Assembly: GCA_902783025.1 (NCBI GenBank)
Contig: CACZPH010000115.1
Span: forward strand, 1-39,040
Direction: 5' to 3'
DNA from: an uncultured Eubacteriales bacterium
GTDB lineage: Bacteria > Bacillota > Clostridia > Christensenellales > Pumilibacteraceae
Length of the DNA: 39,040 nt
In this document: positions 5,442 through 13,245 of the stretch, piece after piece
How the letters are laid out: every line of letters starts with the position of its first letter
Position numbering within the stretch: the stretch's first letter is position 1
Made by a program: the position numbers and the translations under genes
The notes under the pieces: model-generated
Databases searched by the model: none
What the model was told of the DNA's origin: nothing
Seen by the model: only the letters and a program-made list of their open reading frames with translations

Positions 5442-8322
5442 CGCGGGAAGCACGACCGTAAAGTGCGCGGTACTTTCGCCTTCGGGCAAAGTACTTTTTT
5501 CGGATTACCGTCGTCACAAATCGAAAATAAGCGAAACGACAGCGCAAGTTTTGTCCGAAGTCGCGGAAAAATTCCCCGGCGAAAAGATGCTTGCGTCCTT
5601 TTCCGGTTCTGCGAGCATGGAAATGGCCGGCGACGTGGGCGTGCCTTTCGTGCAGGAAGTGTACGCGACCAAAAAAGCCGTCGACGCGCTGTGTCCTCAG
5701 GCCGATACGGTCATAGAACTCGGCGGCGAAGACGCGAAAATTTTATTTTTGCGCGGCGCGCTCGAAGTGCGTATGAACGGCACTTGCGCGGGCGGAACGG
5801 GCGCTTTTATCGACCAGATGGCTAAGCTTATGGACGTGGAGAGCGATACGCTCGACTCTCTCGCCTTCGGCAGCGAAAAAATATACTCGATAGCCTCGCG
5901 GTGCGGCGTTTTCGCCAAAACCGACGTTCAGCCGCTCATAAACCAGGGCGCGCGCAAAGAAGACGTCGCGGCGAGCATTTTTTACGCGGTAGTCAACCAG
6001 ACTATCGGCGGCTTGGCCCAGGGGCGCGAAGTCGGCGGCACGGTATTGTACCTCGGCGGTCCGCTCACCTTCCTCAAGTATCTGCGCCACGCCTTCGACA
6101 AAACGCTCGGCACTTCGGGCGTTTTGCCCGAAAACTCGCTTTTCTTCGTCGCTATCGGCGCGGCTCTTTCTCCGCAAAGCATGGAAGTAGACGTAAGCGA
6201 ACTCGCCCGCAAAACGAAAGAATACAAAAACTCCGCCGCGGGACGCGCGTGCAAACCGCTATTTAGCAGTAAGGAAGAATACGAGCGATTCAGGATCCGT
6301 CACGCCCAAAGCGGCGACCGTATCGCAATAACCGACTCGCCCAAAGGTAAAGTTTATCTCGGTATCGACGCCGGGAGCACGACGGTCAAGGCGCTCGTCG
6401 TAGACGAGGACGGCAACGTGTGCTTTCCGATGTATACGCCCAACAGCGGCAACCCCGTCCCGATCGTCCGGGATTATCTTACCTCTCTTTACGAGCGGTT
6501 TCCGGATATTTATATAGCGGGCGCGGCGGTAACCGGGTACGGCGAAAGCATAATAAAAGCCGCCTTTAAGATAGACGAGGGCGTCGTCGAAACGATAGCC
6601 CACTACACCGCGGCGAAAAAGTTTATGCCCGAAGTCGATTTCATCATAGATATAGGCGGTCAGGACATCAAATGTTTCCGCATCAAAAACGGCGCTATCG
6701 ATTCTATTTTCCTCAACGAAGCCTGTTCGAGCGGCTGCGGAAGTTTCTTGCAAACTTTCGCGGCGGTTCTCGGATACGACGAAAAGACTTTCGCCTCGCT
6801 CGCGCTTTTCGCTCCCGCGCCCATCGATCTCGGCTCGCGCTGCACGGTCTTTATGAACAGCGCGGTCAAGCAGGCGCAAAAGGACGGCGCGAATATCGAG
6901 GACATTTCCGCGGGACTCGCGGTCAGCGTCGTCAAAAACGCTCTGTACAAGGTCATTCGCTGCACCAATCCCGATCTTTTGGGAAACAATATCGTAGTGC
7001 AGGGCGGGACCTTTAACAGCGACGCGGTACTTCGGGTCTTCGAGCGCGAAACGGGCAAAGAAGTCGTGCGCCCCGCCATAGCCGGACTTATGGGCGCTTA
7101 CGGCGCGGCGCTTATCGCAAAGCAAAAGTCAAAAGGCTTTTCGACGGTGCTCGGCGCCGAAGATCTGAAAACCTTTACTCACTCGGTAAAGGCTATCACG
7201 TGCCACGGATGCGAAAACCGTTGCCGTCTTACCGTCAACACCTTCGCGGGCGGCGAAAAGTATATCGCGGGTAACCGTTGCGAAAAGCCGCTCGCGCTCA
7301 AAACGCAAACGAAAAAATACGACCTTTACGAATACAAACTCTCTCTTCTGGACGCGTTCAGGAGCGAAACGGCAAGCGGATCGAAACCCGTGGTCGGTAT
7401 TCCGCTCGCGCTCAATATGTACGAGCTTTTGCCTTTCTGGCATACGCTGTTTACGCGGCTCGGCTTCGACGTGATCACTTCGCCGCGATCCACGCACAAA
7501 TTGTTCGTCAAAGGTCAGCACACCATTCCGTCGGATACGGTATGCTATCCCGCAAAACTCGTTCACGGACACCTCGAGGCGCTCGTCGAGAAAAACCCCG
7601 ATTACATCTTCTATCCGTCCATGAGTTATAACGTCGACGAAGGCAAGGGCGTAAACCACTATAACTGCCCGGTAGTCGCGTACTACCCCGAAGTCGTCGC
7701 CGCAAACGTTCCGTCGCTCAAAAAAACGACGTTTATTCACGGCTTTATCGGTATTCACGACCGCAAGACTTTTGCGGCGCATTTTTGCTCGATGACCGAA
7801 AAATCCGGGCTGAAACTCAAGCTTGCCGACGTAAAAAAAGCGGCTAAGGACGCTTACGCGGCGTACGACGGCTTTATGAAGGCCGTGCGCGACAAAGCGG
7901 ACGAATTCCTCGCCGTTGCCGAAAAAGAAGACCTGCGCGTCGTAGTGCTCGCGGGACGGCCTTATCACATCGATCCCGAAATTAACCACGGTATCGACAA
8001 GCTCGTGAGCGATCTCGGCGCGGTGGTGCTTACCGAAGACTCCGTAAGCCATAAAGTCGGTAAGTTCCCCACTTCCGTTCTCAATCAATGGACGTATCAC
8101 GCGCGGCTATACGCGGCGGCGAAGTTCGTCACTACTCTCAAGCGGGCAAACCTTGTCCAGCTCGTTTCTTTCGGTTGCGGAGTGGACGCGGTGACGAGCG
8201 ACGAGACCCGCGCCATACTCGAAAACGCGGGAAAACTCTACACGCAGATAAAAATAGACGAAATAACTAACCTCGGTGCGGTAAAGATCCGACTGCGTTC
8301 GTTGTTCGCGGTAATAAAATAA
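5422..8322 (+). CDS. Acyl-CoA dehydratase activase, tandem BcrAD/BadFG ATPases plus DUF2229
   Basis: This 966-residue protein has three parts. The first ATPase domain (about 1-255) contains LGIDAGSTTVKCAV, ELGGEDAKI, GTCAGGTGAFIDQM and SRCGVFAKTDV. The second (about 310-570) repeats these as YLGIDAGSTTVKALVVDEDG, DIGGQDIKC, NEACSSGCGSFLQTFA and SRCTVFMNSAVKQ. Then come CHGCENRC and a DUF2229 domain (about 650-960) with SDTVCYPAKLVHGH. In characterised relatives (HgdC) a homodimer holds one [4Fe-4S] cluster and injects an electron into the dehydratase using ATP. ATG 5422 follows AAGGAGAAAGAAA inside the previous gene, implying translational coupling. A terminator follows. Confidence 0.9.
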   Translation: MNRLGIDAGSTTVKCAVLSPSGKVLFSDYRRHKSKISETTAQVLSEVAEKFPGEKMLASFSGSASMEMAGDVGVPFVQEVYATKKAVDALCPQADTVIELGGEDAKILFLRGALEVRMNGTCAGGTGAFIDQMAKLMDVESDTLDSLAFGSEKIYSIASRCGVFAKTDVQPLINQGARKEDVAASIFYAVVNQTIGGLAQGREVGGTVLYLGGPLTFLKYLRHAFDKTLGTSGVLPENSLFFVAIGAALSPQSMEVDVSELARKTKEYKNSAAGRACKPLFSSKEEYERFRIRHAQSGDRIAITDSPKGKVYLGIDAGSTTVKALVVDEDGNVCFPMYTPNSGNPVPIVRDYLTSLYERFPDIYIAGAAVTGYGESIIKAAFKIDEGVVETIAHYTAAKKFMPEVDFIIDIGGQDIKCFRIKNGAIDSIFLNEACSSGCGSFLQTFAAVLGYDEKTFASLALFAPAPIDLGSRCTVFMNSAVKQAQKDGANIEDISAGLAVSVVKNALYKVIRCTNPDLLGNNIVVQGGTFNSDAVLRVFERETGKEVVRPAIAGLMGAYGAALIAKQKSKGFSTVLGAEDLKTFTHSVKAITCHGCENRCRLTVNTFAGGEKYIAGNRCEKPLALKTQTKKYDLYEYKLSLLDAFRSETASGSKPVVGIPLALNMYELLPFWHTLFTRLGFDVITSPRSTHKLFVKGQHTIPSDTVCYPAKLVHGHLEALVEKNPDYIFYPSMSYNVDEGKGVNHYNCPVVAYYPEVVAANVPSLKKTTFIHGFIGIHDRKTFAAHFCSMTEKSGLKLKLADVKKAAKDAYAAYDGFMKAVRDKADEFLAVAEKEDLRVVVLAGRPYHIDPEINHGIDKLVSDLGAVVLTEDSVSHKVGKFPTSVLNQWTYHARLYAAAKFVTTLKRANLVQLVSFGCGVDAVTSDETRAILENAGKLYTQIKIDEITNLGAVKIRLRSLFAVIK

Positions 8323-8327
8323 AGAAA

Positions 8328-8366
8328 AACCGTCGCGTTTACAAGATGCGACGGTTTTGTTTTTTT
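8328..8366 (+). terminator. Terminator of the fak-activase operon
   Basis: AACCGTCGC pairs with GCGACGGTT, followed by TTGTTTTTTT. It lies between convergent genes and overlaps the stop codon of the lipoprotein gene on the other strand. Confidence 0.88.
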
Positions 8367-8883
8367 ATTCTTCCTGCCAAACGGCATGAAAATCTTTATC
8401 TTCGTATATCGGCTCGTTTACGTCTTCCGCCCAACCCGCGAACACGTATCCGTCCTTAGTCGGCGGATCCGGCGTGCGGGTCGTCATTCCGTCGTCGACG
8501 AAATACGTCATCAATACGTCGTCTCCGTCGCAGAAGCGAACCTTGTATTTCTTTTTGCGGACGATATGCAGATTGTACAAAGTAAAGCTGTCGCCTCTGC
8601 TGACCTTGATATAGTACGTCCCGTTGACTCCGCCGGTCTTTCCTAAAACCGACTTGAACTCCCAGTCAAGAATGTCGAACGACGCGCCGTCGGACACGAC
8701 AAAATCTCCGTCGAGCGATACCGAATTCTGATAAGACATTATGCGTAACGTAACGTCGTAGCCGGAAATCTCGGCGTCAGAGTAACTGTAAAGCTTCGTC
8801 TTCGACTCCATACAGCCGCCAAGAAACGCGCCGACAAAAAGAGCGAGCGCGATAAATATCGTAAAAAGCGCTTTTTTCTTCAT
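8365..8883 (-). CDS. Small lipoprotein with an InlB-type repeat
   Basis: This 172-residue protein opens with a basic N-terminus, a hydrophobic stretch and lipobox LGGC (cysteine about 24), so it should be lipid-anchored outside the membrane. The central part has no recognised fold. The last about 60 residues (YKVRFCDGDDVL to FAGWAEDVNEPIYEDKDFHAVW) match the Listeria-Bacteroides InlB B-repeat, a beta-grasp module common in surface proteins of gut Firmicutes. It starts one base after the TSCPD gene stops, so the two share a transcript. Function is unknown. Confidence 0.8.
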   Translation of the reverse strand: MKKKALFTIFIALALFVGAFLGGCMESKTKLYSYSDAEISGYDVTLRIMSYQNSVSLDGDFVVSDGASFDILDWEFKSVLGKTGGVNGTYYIKVSRGDSFTLYNLHIVRKKKYKVRFCDGDDVLMTYFVDDGMTTRTPDPPTKDGYVFAGWAEDVNEPIYEDKDFHAVWQEE

Positions 8884-8884
8884 T

Positions 8885-9139
8885 TTACAGCCTTCCGTCG
8901 TACGCCTGTCTTACGGCTATGGCAAACTGATCGGCGCACGAAGTGTCCTTGTATCCGCAAGTGTTGCCCTTAAGCTTACGCTCTATTTCGTCAACGCTCA
9001 TGCCGTCGACGAGTTTGCTTATCGCCTTGAGGTTGCCGTTGCATCCGCCTGTAAACTTTACGTCGTGCACCTTATCTCCTTCGAGCGAAAAGTCGATCCT
9101 GACCGAGCATACGCCGCGCGGGCGGAAAGAATATTCCAT
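8885..9139 (-). CDS. TSCPD domain protein (TIGR03905-like)
   Basis: This 84-residue protein resembles the stand-alone TSCPD domain, named for a motif seen here as DTSCADQFA, which also occurs at the C-terminus of NrdJ-type ribonucleotide reductases. GVCSVRIDF, VKFTGGCNGNLKAISKLVDG and the GNTCGYKDTSCADQ cysteines are the recognisable blocks, likely a metal site. The biological role of the stand-alone protein is not established. ATG follows AAGGAGAAAAATC. It leads a two-gene operon with the lipoprotein. Confidence 0.85.
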   Translation of the reverse strand: MEYSFRPRGVCSVRIDFSLEGDKVHDVKFTGGCNGNLKAISKLVDGMSVDEIERKLKGNTCGYKDTSCADQFAIAVRQAYDGRL

Positions 9140-9170
9140 GATTTTTCTCCTTAAGTGGTTTTATGTTCCT

Positions 9171-9199
9171 ATTATACCGCGTTCGCGCGCGGGTGTCAA
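9171..9199 (-). promoter_or_regulatory. Promoter of the TSCPD-lipoprotein operon
   Basis: On the minus strand TTGACA (9194-9199), a 17-base GC-rich spacer and TATAAT (9171-9176) form a consensus promoter. Confidence 0.85.
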
Positions 9200-9282
9200 T
9201 AACTTTGCGGCATCCTAGAGAACTCGCGGCGCGCGGGCGATCCCGAATCGCGGCAAAAAGAAAAAATAGTTGCCGAAAACAA

Positions 9283-9317
9283 TATACTTTATCGTAGGAA
9301 AGTGCTATTATTGATTT
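9283..9317 (+). promoter_or_regulatory. Extended -10 promoter placing the start site on the ATG (leaderless)
   Basis: TGCTATTAT (9303-9311) is an extended -10 element; TATACT (9283-9288) is a weak -35 at 17 bases. Seven bases past the -10 is 9318, the A of the ATG. No Shine-Dalgarno exists at normal spacing: GGAAAG lies 17 bases or more away. The same arrangement recurs before the paralogue at 10904, with the block conserved. Confidence 0.7.
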
Positions 9318-10739
9318 ATGAATCTCACAAACGACGTTTCCGCCGCGCGCACGGACAAGAGAATGCGCGTCATATACGTAATAGAGGCGATGCTCGAATA
9401 CTTTGTGGCGCTCGGCGTCTCGAACACGTATCTTCCTAGGCTATGCGACGAAATAGGCGTGAGCGACGCTTTCAAGCCCGTCATAATAGGCATAGGCACT
9501 ATCGGATGCAGCGCGCAGCTTCTTACTCTTCTCGTATACAACAAGGCGCCTTTTAAGATATGGATCACGATCGCGCAGACGGTGGCGCATTTATTCTACG
9601 CCTCTTTGTGGTTCGTTCCCTCGCTTCGCACGCCCGAAACGGTAAAACTTATCGCCTTCGTCGCCTTTATGCTGTTTGCCACAACTCTGCAAAACGTCGT
9701 TTACGCGCCCAAAGCGGCGTGGATGATGTCTTTTGTGGACGAAGACAAACGCGGAAGATTTACGGCCGTTAAGGAAATCGTCTCGCTTATCGGCGGCATA
9801 CTCTTTACGCTCGCCTTCGGTAAAGTGGCGGACGGAGACGGTGAGCAGGCTTTCGCGCTATGCGGCGTTATTACGCTCGCGTCGGGCGTTCTGCATACGA
9901 TCTCGCTCGCCGTCTTGCACGAAAAACCGTACGTAAAACTCCCGCACGAAAAAGGCATTTTCAGGCGCCTTATGTCCAACAAGGCGTTCCTTAAAGTTCA
10001 GTTTCTCGGCATAATGTGGTACGCTACGATCGAATCGTTCGTGCCGCTGTTCGCCACCTACCAATACGCGGCGTACGGACTGAATATGAGCGTCTTCGCC
10101 GTGTCTGTCATCACGGCGTGCGGCAAGCTCGTGCAAGCGCTGCTTTCTCAACCGCTCGGAAGACTTGCCGACAAAACGAGCTTTTCGAAAATGCTCAACG
10201 CGTCTTTTTTCATCGAGATAGGCGCGCTTTGCTTCGCCGCGCTTGCTTTTCCTTTCTCACACGGGTACGGCGTCGCCATGTGCGCGGGATTCTGGGTGCT
10301 GTATTACGCGGGATACGCGGGTATAAACAGCGTCTTCTTCAATATCATGTTCGACTACGTGGAACCCAAGGAGCGCACGGCGGCGATAGCGCTCAGTAGC
10401 GCCGCGAGAGGCTTGTGCGCTTTCGCGGTGACCTTCGCCGTGTCGATGCTCGCTTCCCTTATTCGATCGGCGGGGATCGCTCCGGGCGGCTTCAGGGCGG
10501 ACGGAGTACACGTTTTCGCGATAGCGGCTATTATCATGACCGCCTTCGCCGCGCTTTACAACCGCAACGCGATCCGCAAACTCAAGCGCGCCAAGTACTC
10601 GGCTTTCGAGCAAGAAAACGAGACAGGTGCGGACGAAAAAGAACAATACGTATGCTCCGAAACCGATTTTCCGGAAACGTCCGTAAACGAAGAAAAAGAC
10701 GAGGGAGAAAACCCCGGCGGACAAAAAACCGTCCCGTAA
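9318..10739 (+). CDS. MFS transporter, first tandem copy
   Basis: This 473-residue protein has the length and about twelve hydrophobic segments of a major facilitator permease. FGKVADGDGEQAFALCG and LSQPLGRLADKTSFSKML, the latter in the cytoplasmic loop between the two halves, look like MFS loop motifs. The C-terminal 60 residues are a charged tail. Its paralogue at 10904 agrees at roughly three of four positions, tail included. The substrate is not readable; the AraC regulator and GH39 glycosidase downstream suggest a sugar or oligosaccharide. If leaderless, the protein starts MNLTNDVS; a later in-frame ATG (MRVIYVIEAM) also lacks a ribosome binding site. Confidence 0.85.
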   Translation: MNLTNDVSAARTDKRMRVIYVIEAMLEYFVALGVSNTYLPRLCDEIGVSDAFKPVIIGIGTIGCSAQLLTLLVYNKAPFKIWITIAQTVAHLFYASLWFVPSLRTPETVKLIAFVAFMLFATTLQNVVYAPKAAWMMSFVDEDKRGRFTAVKEIVSLIGGILFTLAFGKVADGDGEQAFALCGVITLASGVLHTISLAVLHEKPYVKLPHEKGIFRRLMSNKAFLKVQFLGIMWYATIESFVPLFATYQYAAYGLNMSVFAVSVITACGKLVQALLSQPLGRLADKTSFSKMLNASFFIEIGALCFAALAFPFSHGYGVAMCAGFWVLYYAGYAGINSVFFNIMFDYVEPKERTAAIALSSAARGLCAFAVTFAVSMLASLIRSAGIAPGGFRADGVHVFAIAAIIMTAFAALYNRNAIRKLKRAKYSAFEQENETGADEKEQYVCSETDFPETSVNEEKDEGENPGGQKTVP

Positions 10740-10805
10740 AGAGCGGCGAAAAGTTTGTTTTCTCTCGTACTTTGTTCGGCGTTGCGTCAAAACGCGCGGA
10801 CGATT
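10740..10805 (-). pseudogene. Fossil of an AraC-regulator 3' end
   Basis: The 65 or so bases after the first MFS gene align with the bases after the second one (12338-12403), which there encode the C-terminus of the AraC regulator. Shared blocks include AGCGGCG, AAAGTTT, GTACTT, TTCGGCGTT and AAACGCG. Roughly three quarters of positions match, with small indels that break the frame. So a unit of promoter, MFS gene and at least the tail of araC was duplicated, and the left araC copy decayed or was cut off. Nothing functional is predicted here. Confidence 0.65.
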
Positions 10806-10868
10806 GAGTTTACGCCTCAGCAAAAACGCAAAACGCGAAAAAAAGCAAGTTTTTTGACAAAAAAACAA

Positions 10869-10903
10869 TATACTTTATCACTGGAAGGTGCTATTATTGA
10901 TAT
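10869..10903 (+). promoter_or_regulatory. Second leaderless-type extended -10 promoter
   Basis: TGCTATTAT (10889-10897) is followed seven bases later by the ATG at 10904, as in the first copy. TATACT (10869-10874) occupies the -35 position. A TTGACA at 10854-10859 is too far upstream for this -10. The block from CAATATACTTTATC to the ATG is almost identical in the two copies. Confidence 0.7.
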
Positions 10904-12337
10904 ATGAATTCCGTCAGCGTTGTTTCCACCGCACGCATGGACAAAAAAATGCGCGTCATTTACACAATAGAAGCTATGCTCGAGTACTTTGTGGCGCTCA
11001 GCGTTTCGAATACGTACCTGCCGAAGCTTTGCGATATTATAGGCGTAAGCGACACTTTCAAGCCTATCATAGTAGGCATCGGCACAATAGGAAGCAGTAT
11101 GCAGCTTCTGACCCTTCTCGTATACGACAAAGCGCCTTTTAAGATATGGATCACGATCGCCCAGACGATAGCGCATTTATTCTACGCCTCTTTGTGGTTC
11201 GTGCCCTCGCTTCGCACGCCCGAAACGGTAAAAATAATACTGTTCGTGACTTGCGTGCTCTTCGCCACCGCTCTGCAGAACGTCGTTTACGCGCCCAAAG
11301 CGGCGTGGATGATGACTTTCGTCGACGAAGACAAGCGCGGAAAGTTTACGTCGGTAAAAGAGATCGTGTCGCTTATCGGCGGCATACTCTTTACCCTCGC
11401 CTTCGGCAAAGTGGCGGACGGCAATACCGAGCAGGCTTTCGCGCTATGCGGACTTATTTCTCTCTCGTCGGGGCTTCTGCATACGATCTCTCTCGCCGTC
11501 TCGCACGAAAAGCCCTACCGGAAAGTTCCGCACGAAAAAGGCATCGTTGGGCGCCTCGTAGGCAATAAAGCGTTCCTCAAAGTTCAGCTTCTCGGCATAA
11601 TGTGGTACGCCACGATCGACTCGTTTATACCGCTGTTCGCCACTTACCAGTACGCGACGTACGGCCTCAGTATGAGCACTTTCGTAGTGTCGATCATTAC
11701 CGCAAGCAGTTCGCTGGTACGCGCGCTGCTTTCTCAACCGCTCGGAAGGCTCGCCGACAAAACGAGTTTTTCGAAAATGCTCAACGTGTGCTTCTTTATC
11801 GAAATAGGCGCGCTTTGCAGCGCGGCGATCGCCTTCCCTGTTTCGGAGTGGTACAGCGTGGCTACGTGCGCGGGATTCTGGGTGCTGTATCATGCCGGAT
11901 ACGCCGGGATCAACAGCGTATTTTTCAATATAATGTTCGACTACGTGGAGCCCAAGGAACGCACGGCGGCGATAGCGCTCAGCTGCGCGGCAAGGGGACT
12001 GGGCGCTTTCGCGGCGACCTTCGCCGTGTCGATGCTGGCGTCCTTTATCCGCTCGGCGGGGCTGACCGTAGGCGGTCTTAAGATAGACGGAATACATATT
12101 TTCGCGCTCGTCGCGATACTCATGACCGTCTGCACCATGCTCTACAACCGTAACGTTATACGCAAGTTAAAGCGCGCCAAGTATTCCGCCTTCGATCAGG
12201 AAAGCGAAACAGACGCGGACGAAAAACCGCAATACGTACGCTCCGAAGCCGATTCCGACGCAAGCGGCGACTACGATAACGCGACCGGCAAAGAACCGAT
12301 AAACGAGAGCGGAAGCGGACAAAAAACCGCCCCGTAA
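10904..12337 (+). CDS. MFS transporter, second tandem copy
   Basis: This 477-residue permease is the close paralogue of the gene at 9318, aligning along its full length, including PKAAWMM.FVDEDKRG, FNIMFDYVEPKERTAAIALS and the charged tail with KRAKYSAFDQESETDADEK. About twelve membrane segments are predicted. Differences cluster in parts of the membrane segments and in the tail, so the copies may differ in substrate or affinity. It converges on the AraC regulator, whose stop is 16 bp away, leaving no room for a separate terminator. Substrate unknown; carbohydrate is the contextual guess. Confidence 0.85.
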   Translation: MNSVSVVSTARMDKKMRVIYTIEAMLEYFVALSVSNTYLPKLCDIIGVSDTFKPIIVGIGTIGSSMQLLTLLVYDKAPFKIWITIAQTIAHLFYASLWFVPSLRTPETVKIILFVTCVLFATALQNVVYAPKAAWMMTFVDEDKRGKFTSVKEIVSLIGGILFTLAFGKVADGNTEQAFALCGLISLSSGLLHTISLAVSHEKPYRKVPHEKGIVGRLVGNKAFLKVQLLGIMWYATIDSFIPLFATYQYATYGLSMSTFVVSIITASSSLVRALLSQPLGRLADKTSFSKMLNVCFFIEIGALCSAAIAFPVSEWYSVATCAGFWVLYHAGYAGINSVFFNIMFDYVEPKERTAAIALSCAARGLGAFAATFAVSMLASFIRSAGLTVGGLKIDGIHIFALVAILMTVCTMLYNRNVIRKLKRAKYSAFDQESETDADEKPQYVRSEADSDASGDYDNATGKEPINESGSGQKTAP

Positions 12338-12352
12338 GGAGCGGCGGAAAGT

Positions 12353-13165
12353 TTACTCTTGCTTGTACTTATTCGGCGTTACGCCGAAACGCGTGCGGAA
12401 CAGCCTTATGTAATTGGAATAGTCCGAAAACCCCGCCTGCTGACAAGCCGCGCTCACGCTGGCGCCTTCCTTGAGCAGTACGCGCGAATACGCGAGACGT
12501 TTGGTCTGAAGGTACATTTGGGGCGACGTGTGCAGATATTCGCGGAACATTCTGCACAGCGTGCTGTGGCTTACGTAATACTTCTCCGCAAGCGACTCGA
12601 CCGACTCTATCGTGCGGAAATTCTCGTTGACGTCGCCGAGTATCTTAAGAAGAACTTCCGGCGCCGCGGGCAAAGGTTCAGCGGACTTGGCTGACGAAGA
12701 AAGAATGTCCAAAACGCGCGTAAGGAGCGAAAACTCGTGGAGTTTTTTGCCTTCTTTGTGCGCCTCGAAGGCCTGCTTGACCGCCTGGATAAGTTCTTCC
12801 TTGTCTTTGCTCGGCGGGGATATCAGGTTGTCGGAGCCGAAGTCGTGATTACACAGCGCCGACACGAAAAAATCCGACGCGTCGAACCACAAACAAGCGT
12901 GGCGGTGCCTGGACGGCGAATTGAGGATACAGTTGTGTATTTCGTTGGGTTTGCTTATCACGGCGTCGCCCGGAAAAAGCGCGTAAACGTTGTTTTCCAC
13001 CATAAAAGACGCGTCGCCCTCGATAAGCAGGTACACTTCGAGCACGTCGTGGATATGCGGCGGGAAAACGCGCGACGGATACACTTCGTCCGCGTCGGAA
13101 AGATAGTATCTTACCTCGAAATTCGCGGCGGCGGGCAGCTTGAAAACCATACTTTCGTCACTCAT
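12353..13165 (-). CDS. AraC family transcriptional regulator
   Basis: This 270-residue protein has an N-terminal cupin-like sensor domain (about 1-150; FPPHIHDVLEVYLLIEGDASFMVENN with metal-ligand-like histidines, then PGDAVISKPNEIH) and a C-terminal pair of AraC helix-turn-helix motifs (about 170-270). The end SAACQQAGFSDYSNYIRLFRTRFGVTPNKYK is the classic AraC signature. Such proteins sense sugars and usually activate neighbouring transport and hydrolase genes. It is divergent from the GH39 gene across 80 bp and convergent with the MFS gene. A palindrome over its promoter suggests autoregulation. Confidence 0.92.
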   Translation of the reverse strand: MSDESMVFKLPAAANFEVRYYLSDADEVYPSRVFPPHIHDVLEVYLLIEGDASFMVENNVYALFPGDAVISKPNEIHNCILNSPSRHRHACLWFDASDFFVSALCNHDFGSDNLISPPSKDKEELIQAVKQAFEAHKEGKKLHEFSLLTRVLDILSSSAKSAEPLPAAPEVLLKILGDVNENFRTIESVESLAEKYYVSHSTLCRMFREYLHTSPQMYLQTKRLAYSRVLLKEGASVSAACQQAGFSDYSNYIRLFRTRFGVTPNKYKQE

Positions 13166-13181
13166 ATTCTAAAACTCCGTT

Positions 13182-13218
13182 TGTGATAAATTTTACCACA
13201 TACGAAAACAAAAAGCAA
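13182..13218 (-). promoter_or_regulatory. araC promoter with overlapping palindromic operator
   Basis: On the minus strand TTGCTT (13213-13218), 17 bases and TAAAAT (13190-13195) form the promoter. The -10 is embedded in TGTGGTAAAATTTATCACA (13182-13200), a 19-bp near-palindrome with one mismatched pair besides the centre. It may bind the AraC protein or another factor and lies in the shared region with the divergent GH39 gene. Confidence 0.65.
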
Positions 13219-13245
13219 TAAAAATATTCAAAAAGGAGAAAGAAA

